Source: Ascidia mentula (Eukaryota; Chordata; Ascidiacea; Phlebobranchia; Ascidiidae). From it: a DNA stretch of 64,000 nucleotides. A model generated the notes under the pieces. The model did no database searches, was not told where the DNA came from, and saw only the letters and a list, made by a program, of their open reading frames with translations. Made by a program: the position numbers and the translations under genes. The DNA lies in the NCBI GenBank assembly GCA_947561715.1, contig OX387202.1:2108001-2172000 (forward strand), written 5' to 3'. Shown piece after piece: positions 11,415 through 22,889 of the stretch (position 1 is the first letter of the stretch; every line of letters begins with the position of its first letter).

Positions 11415-14400
11415 AACGCTTATTTTTCTATTTTTACTTCAATAAAAAATGACAGTTTGTAGGAATGTTTGTGAAAGAACGTAAAACCAAATCCCATGAT
11501 AGCGACAGGAAAGATGTGGCGTTTAACGCAATAGTGCATCGCTTTATGAAAAACCTACATAGGTCTTTCATTTCTATGCAAATAAATAATATAAGGTTAC
11601 AGCGGTTTCATCTTACCGTTAGTGGGCGTTAGAAATCTATTTTCACACAACGCTATTTTTTTATCTCAAGTGTTTCAACCTTTCATACATTCTTGGGTGT
11701 AGTTAGTGGCAGCATCACGACAAAGTTGGAAGAAACAATAAAAGCTAGGTTTTCAGCTTCTGTAATTCAGGTCTTTACTATTGGCAATCAGATGTTGTCA
11801 AAATCTGCCAGCAAGTTAAGCTCAAAGTTGTTGTCATTTTTGTTTGTGTTGTAATATGTTTACCAAGTGTATTAACAAGCAGTCAAATTTCGTATATTTT
11901 GGCACGCAAACTCGCATGAGTTGTGTAAACTCTCCTTCAGTTCCCCCATAGTTCGGTCATGCATAAAACGTAGTAAAAACACTACTGTGACGTCGCAATC
12001 GGTCATAATTGCAAATTACGGTTTATTAATTCCGTGACAAGTTTTATTGCGAATCACCATGTGGGTAAAGTAAAGTAGGTGTTTTTAGTTTAATTTAACA
12101 ATATTCATTCCTATGACAACCACAACCAGTAGCGCAGAATTGTTTATACAGACAAGTAAATATCATAGATTATACGAATATTTTGTAAGATTGTTGCAGG
12201 GTTATGCTGGGTACTGAGATAGAAATCATCATGTCGGTTTTGTAAACATTTTGTTTAGCCTAAAATTGGAGCAAACTATAATACAATTTAAGCGACGGCA
12301 ACGATCGATCAAATGAGCTTTATTATCCTTGACCACTCACATGCCTAGCCTATTCACATGCCAACATTGCTTCTAATGTATAAAACAAGACGGCTAAATA
12401 GAATGATTTTATTTGATTCGCGTTGTAGTTTGTTTTAGTTTTTCGTGATAAAGCAAACGTTCAGGTTGAAAGCTCTAATTTTTTTTTCTTTTGCTTTGAA
12501 TAAGTCCCTAATTTGCCATTTCGCTTCGACGTGACCTTGATATGTCAATTCCCAAGGTTGTATTTGCATACCGGTATGTCTTTACTGATGTAGGAAGTTT
12601 TTCTAAAGAATTATTGTAGTTTATTGGTCTACCTTGAGCATTTTCTCATCAGGACCAAGATTTCCTTACGTAGTTGAGCATTACGAAGCTCACATCAAAC
12701 GTAAACAAAACATTGGTGTCGATTAACAGTTGTTCATAATGTAAAACGCTGGTTGTGTGAATAATTCTGTAAGATTTCTGTTTCACCAGTTTTGGCAGAT
12801 TAGCTCGAGGTTGGTATAATGAACTGATTTCCCAAACTTGTAAATATGACGTAGCGTTCAACTTGCCTGAACACCAGACTCGGTTATCGTGAGTATTTTT
12901 GTTTTTCCAACTTTTGTTTTCCAGCGCAATCTTTTGTTCCAGTGTATCGCAGACAAAACACTTCTATGGTGTCGCAACATTTCAGCATTGTTATGAGTGA
13001 CGCGTAGCGCGGAGAAAAGAAACAATATTAGCTAAACATACTGTGCGTTTTTAACTGAACGATTGCCATGTTAAAATTTAGATACATTTAACAACTTTTC
13101 GACAGTCAAAATGAATGGTAATATTCCTGCAGCAACCACGATCAAGAGCACATTTTAATTAAATTTTGATCACTCAGGTAAATCCATCAACAAATTCATA
13201 CATTTTATGTTCACCATATATCAAACAAATGCAATCTTTTATTTCCATTACCACACATTTACTCTTCTTACTTGTTGCACAATTAACATTTTGTAGGAAT
13301 GTGATGAAAGAAGGGCAAAACCCATCAAGCAGGAACGATTTGGCATTTGAGAAGCAGCGAGGCGCTATTATTTTTGTCATTTAAACGCCAGCTTGGGTGT
13401 AATGTCTCGCTAAATTACTGAAGGCGACTCAATGGAGCGGTTGGCCGACTCGTGTAAGACGATTTTATTATTAATACTACTATCTAAAGTTGGATAATGT
13501 TTTAATTGATACAAACGCGAGAAAAACAAATGTAGGTTTTTGCCTTTGCATTTTTAGGCAATTATTTGTGATTTTGCGCTGATGCAACCTTGATATTTCA
13601 ATTTGTTAGGTTGTATTTGCATACTGGTGTGTCTTTATTCATGAATGAAGTTTTTTCTTAAGATTCTCCTCATGTAGATCACCAGTCTTCCTTCACTAGT
13701 TTCGTATCAGCGCCAAGAATTCTTGTGATTAACGTTGCGTAGTGCAACATAACGAAGCTCACATCAAACGTAAACAAAACATTGGTGTCAAGTAACAGTT
13801 AATTTATAAGGTGAAATGCTGGTTGTTGGAATAATTCTGTAAAAAATGGCTGCAGGGTAATGCTTTGTACAGAGATGCTGTTTCATAACATTCGGTCTCA
13901 TCCATCCATATTTCTTTTCGAAGATAAGTTTACATTACGGTATTATTTAACTCATTTCTAGGCAAAAAATAAACAGAATATAAAATTGTTTTAACTTAAC
14001 GTTAGTTGGCGCCAGAGATGCATTTTCATCCTTGAATGTTTTTAGTTAAAACTGTTCCAGTTTCTAAAACTTTAGTAAAAAGTTACTGGCAGCATCAACA
14101 TTTCTATATCATTTGTATAGTATCGATTATCAGTTTTGGCAACTTGTGCCAATTTAGGTCGAGGTTGGTAATGATAATAATATATTCTCAAACTTGCAAA
14201 AATGACGTAGCATTAAACTTGTCTGAACGTCGTGTCAGATTATGTGTATCCATGTTTGTTCAACTTTTGTTTTGCAACGTATTCTGTTGTTCCAGTGTAT
14301 TAGCAATCGGTAAACTTTATACTTTCCCCCATGAGCAAATAAATTCATTGATTTAAAACAGTTTTATTTTTTTTGAATTAACACGTAACACAAGTAGTTA

Positions 14401-14570
14401 CGCTATGTTCTGAGAATATTCTTCTGCTTCGTAATCGTTTTATTTCGTTACCGGTTGTTAACATGTCAAACAGTTCGTTGTTAAATGTTATCAATTACCG
14501 AAACAGTCAGCGTGTGGCACGCTACATCATAATATCCACTGTTTTAAAACGTATATTGAAATGAGTAGGT
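11415..14570. repeat. Decayed dispersed repeats, no gene
   Basis: This stretch is a mosaic of diverged duplicates. 12690-12780 resembles 13755-13845 (both with AACAAAACATTGGTGTC). 12998-13075 resembles 15345-15412 (both with GACGCGTAGCGCGGAGAAAA). Parts resemble the 22.9-25.4 kb repeat cluster. No terminal structure or coding region is recognisable. Confidence 0.5.
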
Positions 14571-14574
14571 TCAA

Positions 14575-15222
14575 AGGCTTCGCAGCCAAGGCATTGTATC
14601 CATGCTAGATCAGCCACTTTTCCCGACAAGTCGGACCGTGATCTGAAAAATCAAGCCTGTTAACCTTATGATCAGAATATTGGAGCTGTGATCGCCAAAT
14701 GTAAAGGGCCTGCGCAGTGGGGCGATCCCGCCTTGCTATGCGTAAGCATGGCATTACTTCTGCGTTGTCTGATTACGGTGGTGGAGATCCTCTACGCATG
14801 TGAAGGTCGCCTGACAAGTTGTGCGCTTGCGCACCAGTGTAACTCGGTCACAATATACCCAGTGAAGCCACTGAGCTCCTGCAGCTCAGTTGGTGGAGCG
14901 TTGGGCCTGGTTAGCCCAGGGTCGTGAGTTCAAACCTTACGGAAGCTTGATTTTCAGATCTCGCTCCGACTTTTCGGGAAAAGTGACTGATCCAGCTTGG
15001 CTACAATGCCTTGGCTGCGAAGCCTTTGAACCTTATGAACAGAATATTAGAGCTGTGATCGCCAAATATAAAGGACCTGCGCAGTGGGGCGATCCTGCCT
15101 TGTTATGCGAAAGCATGGCATTACTTCTGCCTTTTCTGATTACGGTGGTGAAGGTCGCCTGACAAGTTGTGCGCTTGCGCACCAGTGTAACGTGGCCACA
15201 ATATACCCAGTGAAGCCACTGT
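14575..15222 (+). mobile_element. Composite tRNA-derived SINE
   Basis: A tRNA-like head at about 14872-14945 has an A box (GCTCAGTTGGTGGAGCG) and a B box (GAGTTCAAACC, 14926-14936). It is followed by a body ending CCCAGTGAAGCCACTG. Most of the body is present twice in direct order (about 14675-14870 and 15040-15222). In addition, 14577-14667 is the reverse complement of 14946-15024. This looks like one SINE inserted next to, or rearranged with, another. The minus-strand copy at 30050-30405 has the same head and body. Pol III transcription is typical for the class but not demonstrable here. Confidence 0.75.
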
Positions 15223-15439
15223 ATTAGTTCCTCTTATGTGCTGTCAAGCATCAAATGCAGACAAAGCACTTTTGCGACGTCGCAACTTTACATTATGTCG
15301 AGTTGGAAAGAAGTGTTTGTGGTTGTTTATTTCGTAGCGTTGCGACGCGTAGCGCGGAGAAAAGAAACAATGATAGCTAAACATACAGTGCGTTTTTAAC
15401 TGAACGATTGCTACTCTCTAACCCAAAGTCAATCGATCA

Positions 15440-16080
15440 GTTTAATATATAAGTAACAGTCGCACGAGTATTAACAAAAACAAAACGTATGCATACAGGG
15501 TCATTATACTTGCTGCATTAACAATTATTTTTTTCATTTCCCAATCAATTACAATTGCCGAGCAGATGTTTCTTTCCTTAACATACCAATGATTCTTCAA
15601 TCTCTTCTAATGAGCAACGAATACAAACTCTAAAGGTTTTGGTGGGTTGGAAATGCCCTTTTCGAACTCCAACATAACAAAACAAAATTATGTGTGACAA
15701 TTTGAATAGGCTATGAATGGATGCCGGTCAGCAGCATGTGGCACTGCTCTTTCTTCAGTGCTCATTTTTATTCGTTAAGGCTGCCTTCCTTCGATCGCTA
15801 ATGATCTCAGTTTCACAAAGTTTATGTACAATTTTTTTATTGCCAAGTGCCGTTAGTACCTAAGGCAGACAGGATATCTTTTCTATTGTTACATTGCATT
15901 TGTCATGGAAGGCATTTTCAATACAAGAGAATGCCAGGCACAGAACTTGCAAAGCGAATAGTAGAAAGGAAATGACATCAGCAGCGGAACGTGTAAATAG
16001 AATTCGAAAACACTAAACTGCGAATGCCGTGGCTGGTGCCGTAATACACATATATGATGGTAATTACCAATCCTCGCATC
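15440..16080. repeat. Dispersed repeat upstream of the gene A duplicon
   Basis: 15505-15640 matches 32285-32410 (shared TTTCCCAATCAATTACAATTG with small changes). 15440-15500 resembles part of the LTR-like family at 32.5 kb and 35.2 kb. No coding signal is seen. Confidence 0.5.
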
Positions 16081-17528
16081 GAAAACCAACTAATTTTTAA
16101 CACACATTGCCACAAAACTAAGATTGCCAAGGCCAATAATGCGTTAAAAGGGTAAAGCAATATTATATAATATATTATATATGTTGCGTTTTAAAGCGTG
16201 TTCTTGTACTGACTCCTTGTATCCGACACCAATCAGGTAAACAATCTTTTACTTAGATGGCTGAAACGTACGGCAGCAGTCCAAATGAAACCACAAGTTG
16301 AATGGAATCCAATATGGCCTATATAAAGCATGAACACAAGTCACAAGTGCCCGCTAGGCATGTCCGGGCGGACCAACAGGTTACGGCACTTTATAGTCCT
16401 TTATTGTTTTAGAGCCAGGGCGGTGGTTGTTTAAAAGTCTGTAATTAGTTCTGCACCGTTTGGGTTTACCTTTTGTACGTGGGAAACCGGTCACAAATAT
16501 AAACAATGGCAATAATGCATGTTTCATATTATTATACGCTGCGTTCGCTGCACTGTAATTCTTGCACTAAATAATATTTTGATTTTGATTTTTATACAGA
16601 TTTTTAGATTTTGTAAAGGTCGATCTGGGAATTGACTTGATCTGTATATTTAAACCAGCATGGTTCGAAAAAAATCCATACATCCTTCTCACAAAAGGTA
16701 TACAATTGCCGCAACATCAGTTTTGTGCCAGAAGGTGTTTAGACCAACAGCGTTATGCGACTAAGCAAGTGCTCTATAGACTACACTAAAGTGTATTGTC
16801 ATGCGAATATTTCAACAATGCAATATTAAAAAACAGCTATTGTGCATTTAGATTGAGTGATTATTTATTTCATAATGAAAATATCAACTTTGAACGATTG
16901 TCCTGGCATCAAAAAGATACATTTTCAGCTGAAACAGACATACGAAATTGTTCTGAGGTTCAGTCTCTTTGTAACTTAAAATCCACCAAATTACTTTTGC
17001 TTTGAAGCAACTTTTTATGACAAATCAGAGCAAAATACAAATGAACAATCACTCAGAGATATTTATGGTCCTAGTCATATCATACCACTACTTTACTTAC
17101 TGAGATGTTTCCATCGTCATTTAGTCTGTTTTGAATGACTTTTGAATAATTTGGTGAAAGTAAACATGCCTTATGGGCCACTCAAATACACTGGCTTAAA
17201 TCTCACAGGCCATATTTTTAAAAATATGAATAAATCTATCATGGTGACTTGATTTTCAAAACAATACAACGATATGTTCCTGAAATCTGTGTGCAGTTCC
17301 ATTTTTTCAATAGCAAATATGGAACTCACCAAGTGGGATTTAAAAAATATAATCTTGGCTCTAAATGCAAACTTAGGGTAGCCCCTGTTTTAATTGTGTT
17401 AAAGTTTTGCACATGTTGCTGTACACATGTACATGGTTATATTGTAACCTTTGTATGTGCTTATACAGACTGATGTGTGTAGCAACCCTGACTTCTATAT
17501 GTCTGTTTTTCAACTTTAGCAGTTGCAG

Positions 17529-17556
17529 AAACTGATGATGCCACGTTGGGCGAAAT
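17529..17556 (+). other. Hammerhead-core-like motif of a Penelope-type tail in a gene A intron
   Basis: AGAAACTGATGATGCC, a short loop and GGGCGAAATATAT match the tail of the Penelope-like element at 585-616, just upstream of the gene A exon at 17640. There is no stem I, so it is a relic and not a ribozyme. Confidence 0.45.
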
Positions 17557-19239
17557 ATATTTCATCAAAATCCAAAGAATAGAAATTAAAAATTTTGTAT
17601 TTTTGGGTTGATTTAACGCTCATTCTTACCTATTTCCAGACAAGCTCTTTCGACAACATTAGAAAGAAAGGTGACAAGGAGACTGGAGATAGAGGAAATA
17701 CTATGTGAATGCAGGAGGGCGTACGAAACAAATGATGAAGAGATAATTTCTTTAGAAGCTTCCTCGCTTCCTGATTGCCTCAATCTAAGTTGGTGTGAAG
17801 TTACTCCGGAAGAGATTGAAGCGCTCTCCTATGTTATTAAAAGAAGAGACAAACCGGTATTCCATCATAAAATTATAAAACTGCTGTTTGCATGGTATCA
17901 TAATTTAGCAAGTTGCGGTATAGTGCAATAGACTTATGGGCGTATCCAGGGTCCGGACACCACCCATGTCAATTAGTTTAATTGGTGAACACGTTGCCAA
18001 TATTACGCTTGTTGAAAACAACTGCTAGCGCTCGCAAAGAGGCATACAAGGCCTCCGCATGTAAAATAGTTTTATTTACACGTTTTCTTGATAACGTTAG
18101 CCCACATTTTATCCTTTTTGGTTACAAATATATTCAAGCCTTTCTTTCAAAGTAGTAGTAACAAAAATACTGCGCAAGCACTACCACAAAAACTCTTCGT
18201 CTTGTACTTTATCTAAACTTCTTTTAAATTTGTAAGTATATCAGTACGCAGGACGTGTGTTCATTATAATTTGTTGAATGACATTTGTGTTGGCAGAAAA
18301 CCGGGGAACAAACAACTTCCTTATTTGCAATCTAACAAATATCCTTATTTTACGATTATTGTTTCATTCAGATAAAGAAAATCATACTTTCCTGGAACAA
18401 GATAGGAGAAAGAGGAGCAGCGGCATTGGCTCGTTGCATTCACAACATTGAAGAACTTGATATGAGTGTTTGTGACATTGGAGATGAGGTTGTGGAAATT
18501 CTCTCAGAGAAGATTAATGATTTGCAAAAACCTGTAAGATACGATTAATTTTTTACGTGGTACCCATTATGGCAACAATGTTAAGTGTTCAGAATTTTTT
18601 TTACGTGAATAAACTTGTCACTGAAAACAGGTCTTTGTTGAACTTCTGTGGCAAAATTTGTTGTGTATCTGTTGTTTAGATGAAAGATCTGGATTTAAAC
18701 CTCAACAATGTGACGGATGTAGGTGCTGAGTCATTGGCTGGATGTATGCACAAAACAAAAAGTTTGTCGGTAATAGGTAACAAAATTACAAAGGCAGGAA
18801 GGGATCTCATCATTTCCAAAGTAAAGAAATAACATATGCATGCTTTTGTGAAAACACAGTTCTAAACTGTTTTCATTACAATTTCACCTGATCTAGAGAT
18901 TTAAAATTTTGTTATTTGCAACATTAACAGTAAAAAGAGTCTTCTCATAAATATCATAAATATCACATAACTTTTTATATGGAAACAACGGTATATTATC
19001 CAGACACATGAAAAATACGAAGTAATTCAGTCAAAATCATCAGTTGTTGGTGTGGAAGGTGACAAACTTGATGTGATGGGTTGTATTGTTGATATTCCTC
19101 CTAATGCACTGGAGACAAATGTAAAAATTTGGTTAAGAAGTTACTACGGAAATATCAAGCCAAATGTAAGTGGTTTTATAAATGCGATGTGAATACAGGA
19201 TTTTCCTGTCAAAACATATTAACTGCTTTCTAACGCTCA

Positions 19240-19390
19240 ATATCATACCTGGCGGGGGCATTGTTCAGGGCGGCAGTGGGCCCAGGGCGAGGCTTAGTCA
19301 TTGCACTTTGGCTTAGCTGACCCTAGCGATTACTCCAAATGTGGGTATTTGGCCACACAATTTCTGCTAGTGGAGACTGCATTCGTGCAA
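19240..19390 (+). pseudogene. U1 snRNA-derived sequence in a gene A intron
   Basis: Ordered matches to U1 are clear: ATACCTGGCGGGG at the 5' end (the 5' splice-site-pairing part is altered to TCATACCTG), CCCAGGGCGAGGCTTA, CATTGCACT, GCTGACCCTAGCGATT, CCAAATGTGGG, an altered Sm site AATTTCTGC at 19359-19367, and GACTGCATTCGTGC in the 3' stem-loop. Total length is about 150, slightly below the usual 160-165. The changed 5' end and Sm site suggest a pseudogene. It sits in sense orientation in the intron after the exon at 19004-19165, and a shortened relic lies at the same place in gene B (42775-42818). Confidence 0.85.
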
Positions 19391-22009
19391 ATTTTTAGTA
19401 TCAACATTTTATTCCACAAATCATGTTGGGAGCTTATCAACGTTAATGCACATACTGAGTGATTGGCTTTTGTCCCCAAAACCTATTCCTGTAGCTTTGT
19501 TTATTCAATTTCTAATTTACTGACTTGTAAGTCATTTACCCATGAACGTCCATTAGTGCAATTCAAAAATTAATGATGTAGCTGTACACAACAAGGATTT
19601 GTGGAGCCTGCAGGAGGATCCTAAGCCATTCTAGCTAAAATTATGTCCTTTGAGGGTGCTTTAAGCAACTACCACGCAACTAATTTTGACCTGAATTTGT
19701 AAACAAGATGCGGGTGTCAGTGTGTCAGTAAACGCTCCGTATATGAATATTATATAGGTTATTACGTTAATTGTCGTACAGCAGAACTAATAGACGTTTC
19801 CTATCAACGTTTTTACGAAACAAAGACGTGTTTTCTTTCCGGCCGTTTACAATAATCTGTTGTAATTGTTATGTCTCCTGCAATGCAAAGCAGTTCACCA
19901 AATATGTCACCATCACTTTACCAACATGTTTTGTGTGTGAAGATCGTCATCAACTTGTTGTGGTAAGTTTAAAAACCTCTTTAAAATGAAGGTAGTTTGT
20001 AGTTCCTATGTAGGACATAGATACACGAAATAAAACTGTTCAACAAAATGTTAAGGTTGAGACAAGTGAAGATGGTAAAACATGGGAAGATTATCAAACT
20101 TTTCCCTACAGTGGAGATGGGAAGATTGCATTCAAAGTAACTCACTTTACTTGGTAAGTGTATATTGATTACAAAATAAATGCAGGACAATTAATTTTTT
20201 TGCATTTAGGTTCCAAACATTGTTACAAAATTTCTTTTCTTGGTCAAAAAATAAAATTGTTATGGGTGGATTTCCATACAAAGAAGATTTTGACTGTGAT
20301 GAAAGACTCTGGAAATTTTTTATTTGCGATGACCTAAAATTTAATCAAGAGGAATATCCACATCTGGAGAAGTTAACTGAGTTTACTTTAAGGTGAAGAA
20401 CCAAGCAAATGTTGTGATTAGATGCGGTATTGATCAGTGTCTTGTAAAACCACATTTTCCTGTGTAGGCTTTTTCAATAGAAATTATGTTTTTGGGCCGG
20501 GTTCACACTCACGTTTTGCTTTGTTTGTTTTTTACCACCTGCATAAACACCTTTTGGTCACAAGAGGTCGCGAGCGTTCAGCGGATTATGCCCGTTTTCT
20601 TTGACTTTCAATTCTTTTCGAAGTTGCATTCCAAAGTGAGCTCACACGCGAACGGCTTGCTCGCAACATTATGTTTGGACCCGGCATTTAAGATGTTTTA
20701 GTAATCAATAGATAATTTTGAAACATTCTGCAGTAATACAAAAATTTCAAAAATAGTTTTTTTCTATTTCCCATTGCCAGGTCTTATCAAACTGAAGCAA
20801 CTCTCATACTTAAAAGTGAAAGTGGTCGAGTTACATTTTTGAAAAATGAAGTCATTTTGATGAATATTTATGCAATCAATTCAACAAAACGTGATATTAC
20901 TTGGAAGTTTGCTCCACACATTGGTTATGAAACAGTGAATGTTAAATTGAAGTTTGTTGTTGGAGAACCAGAAGAAGCAGATTTTAGTGCGAAAGTTAAC
21001 ATAAAGGAGGAACAACAAAATCAGGTCAGATAATAGAACTTTCATTGTCATTAGCTTTTCAATTGGCATTTTAAAACTGTTTATTCATTGTTTGTAGGAA
21101 GACATAAATCAACAATATGATCCAAAAATCCAAAAAGTGCTGAGTCAAGAAATGACGAAAAACAATCAAGTAGGGAAAAAGCGCATTTTCAAAAAGTAGA
21201 TTAATTGATGCAAAAAATTGTTTTACTTTTTGGGTTATTAAGAATAACAAACAAGAACAAGCTTCATTATGGCAAATAAACTTGTTCTTTTACACCAGGT
21301 CAATCTCAGGACATAGAGGCACAAGACTCAAACATAACAGACAGTTTTGTTGGAGTACAGGGTGATGTCCATCAACATTCTGGAAACAGACAGGTAAGAT
21401 CATTATACTACATGTGAACTATGCGGAATGTTTGTAATGAATGCAAACATCGCTAAGTGTATTTATCTGTAGCCTGCGTTATAATGTTGAACTTCAGTTG
21501 CGACTTATATTGGATTTTATATTAACTACGCTTGCTGTTTGCAGGACATTGGACACCAATCTGGGGTAAATATATTCGTAAATCAAAAAATCAATGCGAC
21601 AGAAACCTCAGGTAAAATGACAAACACTCAACAACTGATGCAAACTTCATCAGAAGGTTTGTATTTTTGTTAACTAAGATAAATGATTTCCATTAACATC
21701 GATTGTAGTGAAGATGCACAATTTTGTTACATAATCCGGCAAATATGTTATTTTTTGGGGAATTCGTTTGTTTAGCGTAACACATCCGTAATAAATCTTA
21801 TTATCTCACTGAAAGTCATTTGATTAAATGGCCATAAATTAATAAACAATCAAGTCACTCTGAGTGTGTTATATTTACCAGTAAACAAGATTAAAATTAT
21901 TGTCTAAATTAACGCAAACGAAATTGCGGAACAACTTTTATGCACAATGTTGCTGCCAGGAATATATATTATACTTCAATAGTCTGTTCGTCTGACTATT
22001 TAAATGTAA

Positions 22010-22100
22010 TTTTTATTGACCGGCTTTTCCCCTGCTATTCAGCTAGTGGCTTCCTTAGTGTAAGAACAGGTGAAACGTCGGTCAATAAAAATTACGTTTA
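22010..22100. repeat. Fold-back hairpin in the last intron of gene A
   Basis: Arms beginning ATTTTTATTGACCG and ending CGGTCAATAAAAATTACG are reverse complements around a loop near TAGTGGCTTCC. The same hairpin is in the last intron of gene B (45780-45880) and, inverted, at 61010-61110. It predates the duplications. Confidence 0.65.
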
Positions 22101-22184
22101 ATTGTGTCAGGGAAACAGTAACTAGACAATTATGGTTTTAATTTATTTTTAGATTCTGAATCATCATGCAGCAAAGATTGCTAA

Positions 22185-22811
22185 TTCCATCTTCCAATCC
22201 GTGCTGTGTTTGATTGGTTACAATTAGATCCACTTGAACCAATGTAATGTTAATTGCAACAAGTTGTCTAACGTTAACCAACATAGCTGCAAGACAAGTT
22301 GGTACAAAAATGTTAAATATGCGACTAAAAACATGTAATAAAATAAAAGCTTTCTTGTTTAGTATTATTGTCTTCAAACTTCTTGTGTTCTATTACTCCA
22401 TGGATTGTATAATTTCCGCATTACCATTGTCTAAACTCAGCTTGTTTTGTTGATTTGATACTTTTGTAAATACTACTATTAATTGGTTGCCAATGCTTGT
22501 GTTTTTCCTTCGTAATACGCAGATGACAAAAGTTACAATGAATCACTGTTTGTTGCGAAGTTTTTATGCCTTTTTTTAAATTTTATTTTTTAACTAAATT
22601 AAAGTTTTAATAAAATGTTACCAAGTTATTTACATATTTTGAGCAGTGAGTACTTTTGAGAACAACAACATGAGAAAAAATGTTTTGTAAAACATATTTA
22701 ATGGCAAATGACTCGAATGTCGACAACCTAATGCCATAAATTCAACAAAAATGAAACCAGAAGGCAGACCTGGTTAGCTCGGAAAGTTTGTACATTGCAA
22801 AGCATTGGCAT
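22185..22811 (+). other. 3' flank of gene A with polyadenylation signal
   Basis: Downstream of the last exon lies AATAAAATAAAAG at about 22337-22349 and a second AATAAA near 22608. The region is conserved to about 22811 in gene B (to 46540) and, inverted, at 60110-60770. It probably contains the 3' UTR and shared downstream DNA. Confidence 0.55.
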
Positions 22812-22889
22812 TTTCTTCTCAGGTCTAAGATTTCTTGTGGTCAGAATTCCGTATCCCACATCAAACTTACACAAATCATTGTTGTGACG

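Larger units (their letters stand above)
16660..22184 (+). pseudogene. Gene A: decayed LRR-ZU5-UPA (FIIND-like) paralogue
   Basis: Exons recognised against gene B are 16660-16697, 17640-17856, 18372-18533 (one LRR exon), 18680-18820, 19004-19165 (ZU5, first half), about 19890-19963 (ZU5, second half), 20056-20153 (ending HFT), 20210-20392, 20781-21024 (UPA), 21098-21169, 21299-21393, 21545-21656 and 22153-22184 (last residues DSESSCSKDC). Splice phases agree with B for most of the gene. Signs of decay are a first exon 24 codons shorter, a ZU5 exon whose first half and acceptor are no longer recognisable (the CGPSG stretch is lost), and 11 extra bases in the exon at 21098 that put the following exons out of frame. 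A shorter protein ending at the TAG near 21200 is possible if that intron is read through. A diverged but working gene cannot be ruled out. Confidence 0.75.
16080..22811 (+). repeat. Duplicon A (paralogous to 35655-46540)
   Basis: This segment and 35655-46540 share order and orientation from about 500 bp upstream of exon 1 through the 3' flank. The shared parts include the start codon region, the introns, all C-terminal exons and the downstream AATAAA. The B copy is longer because of extra LRR exons and intronic insertions. The stretch 16.2-16.55 kb has no counterpart in B. The duplication is segmental, not retrotransposed, since the introns are kept. Confidence 0.8.

Noticed and set aside
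14872-14945. A functional tRNA gene
   Set aside because: A and B boxes are present, but no acceptor stem closes and the sequence continues into a SINE body repeated elsewhere.
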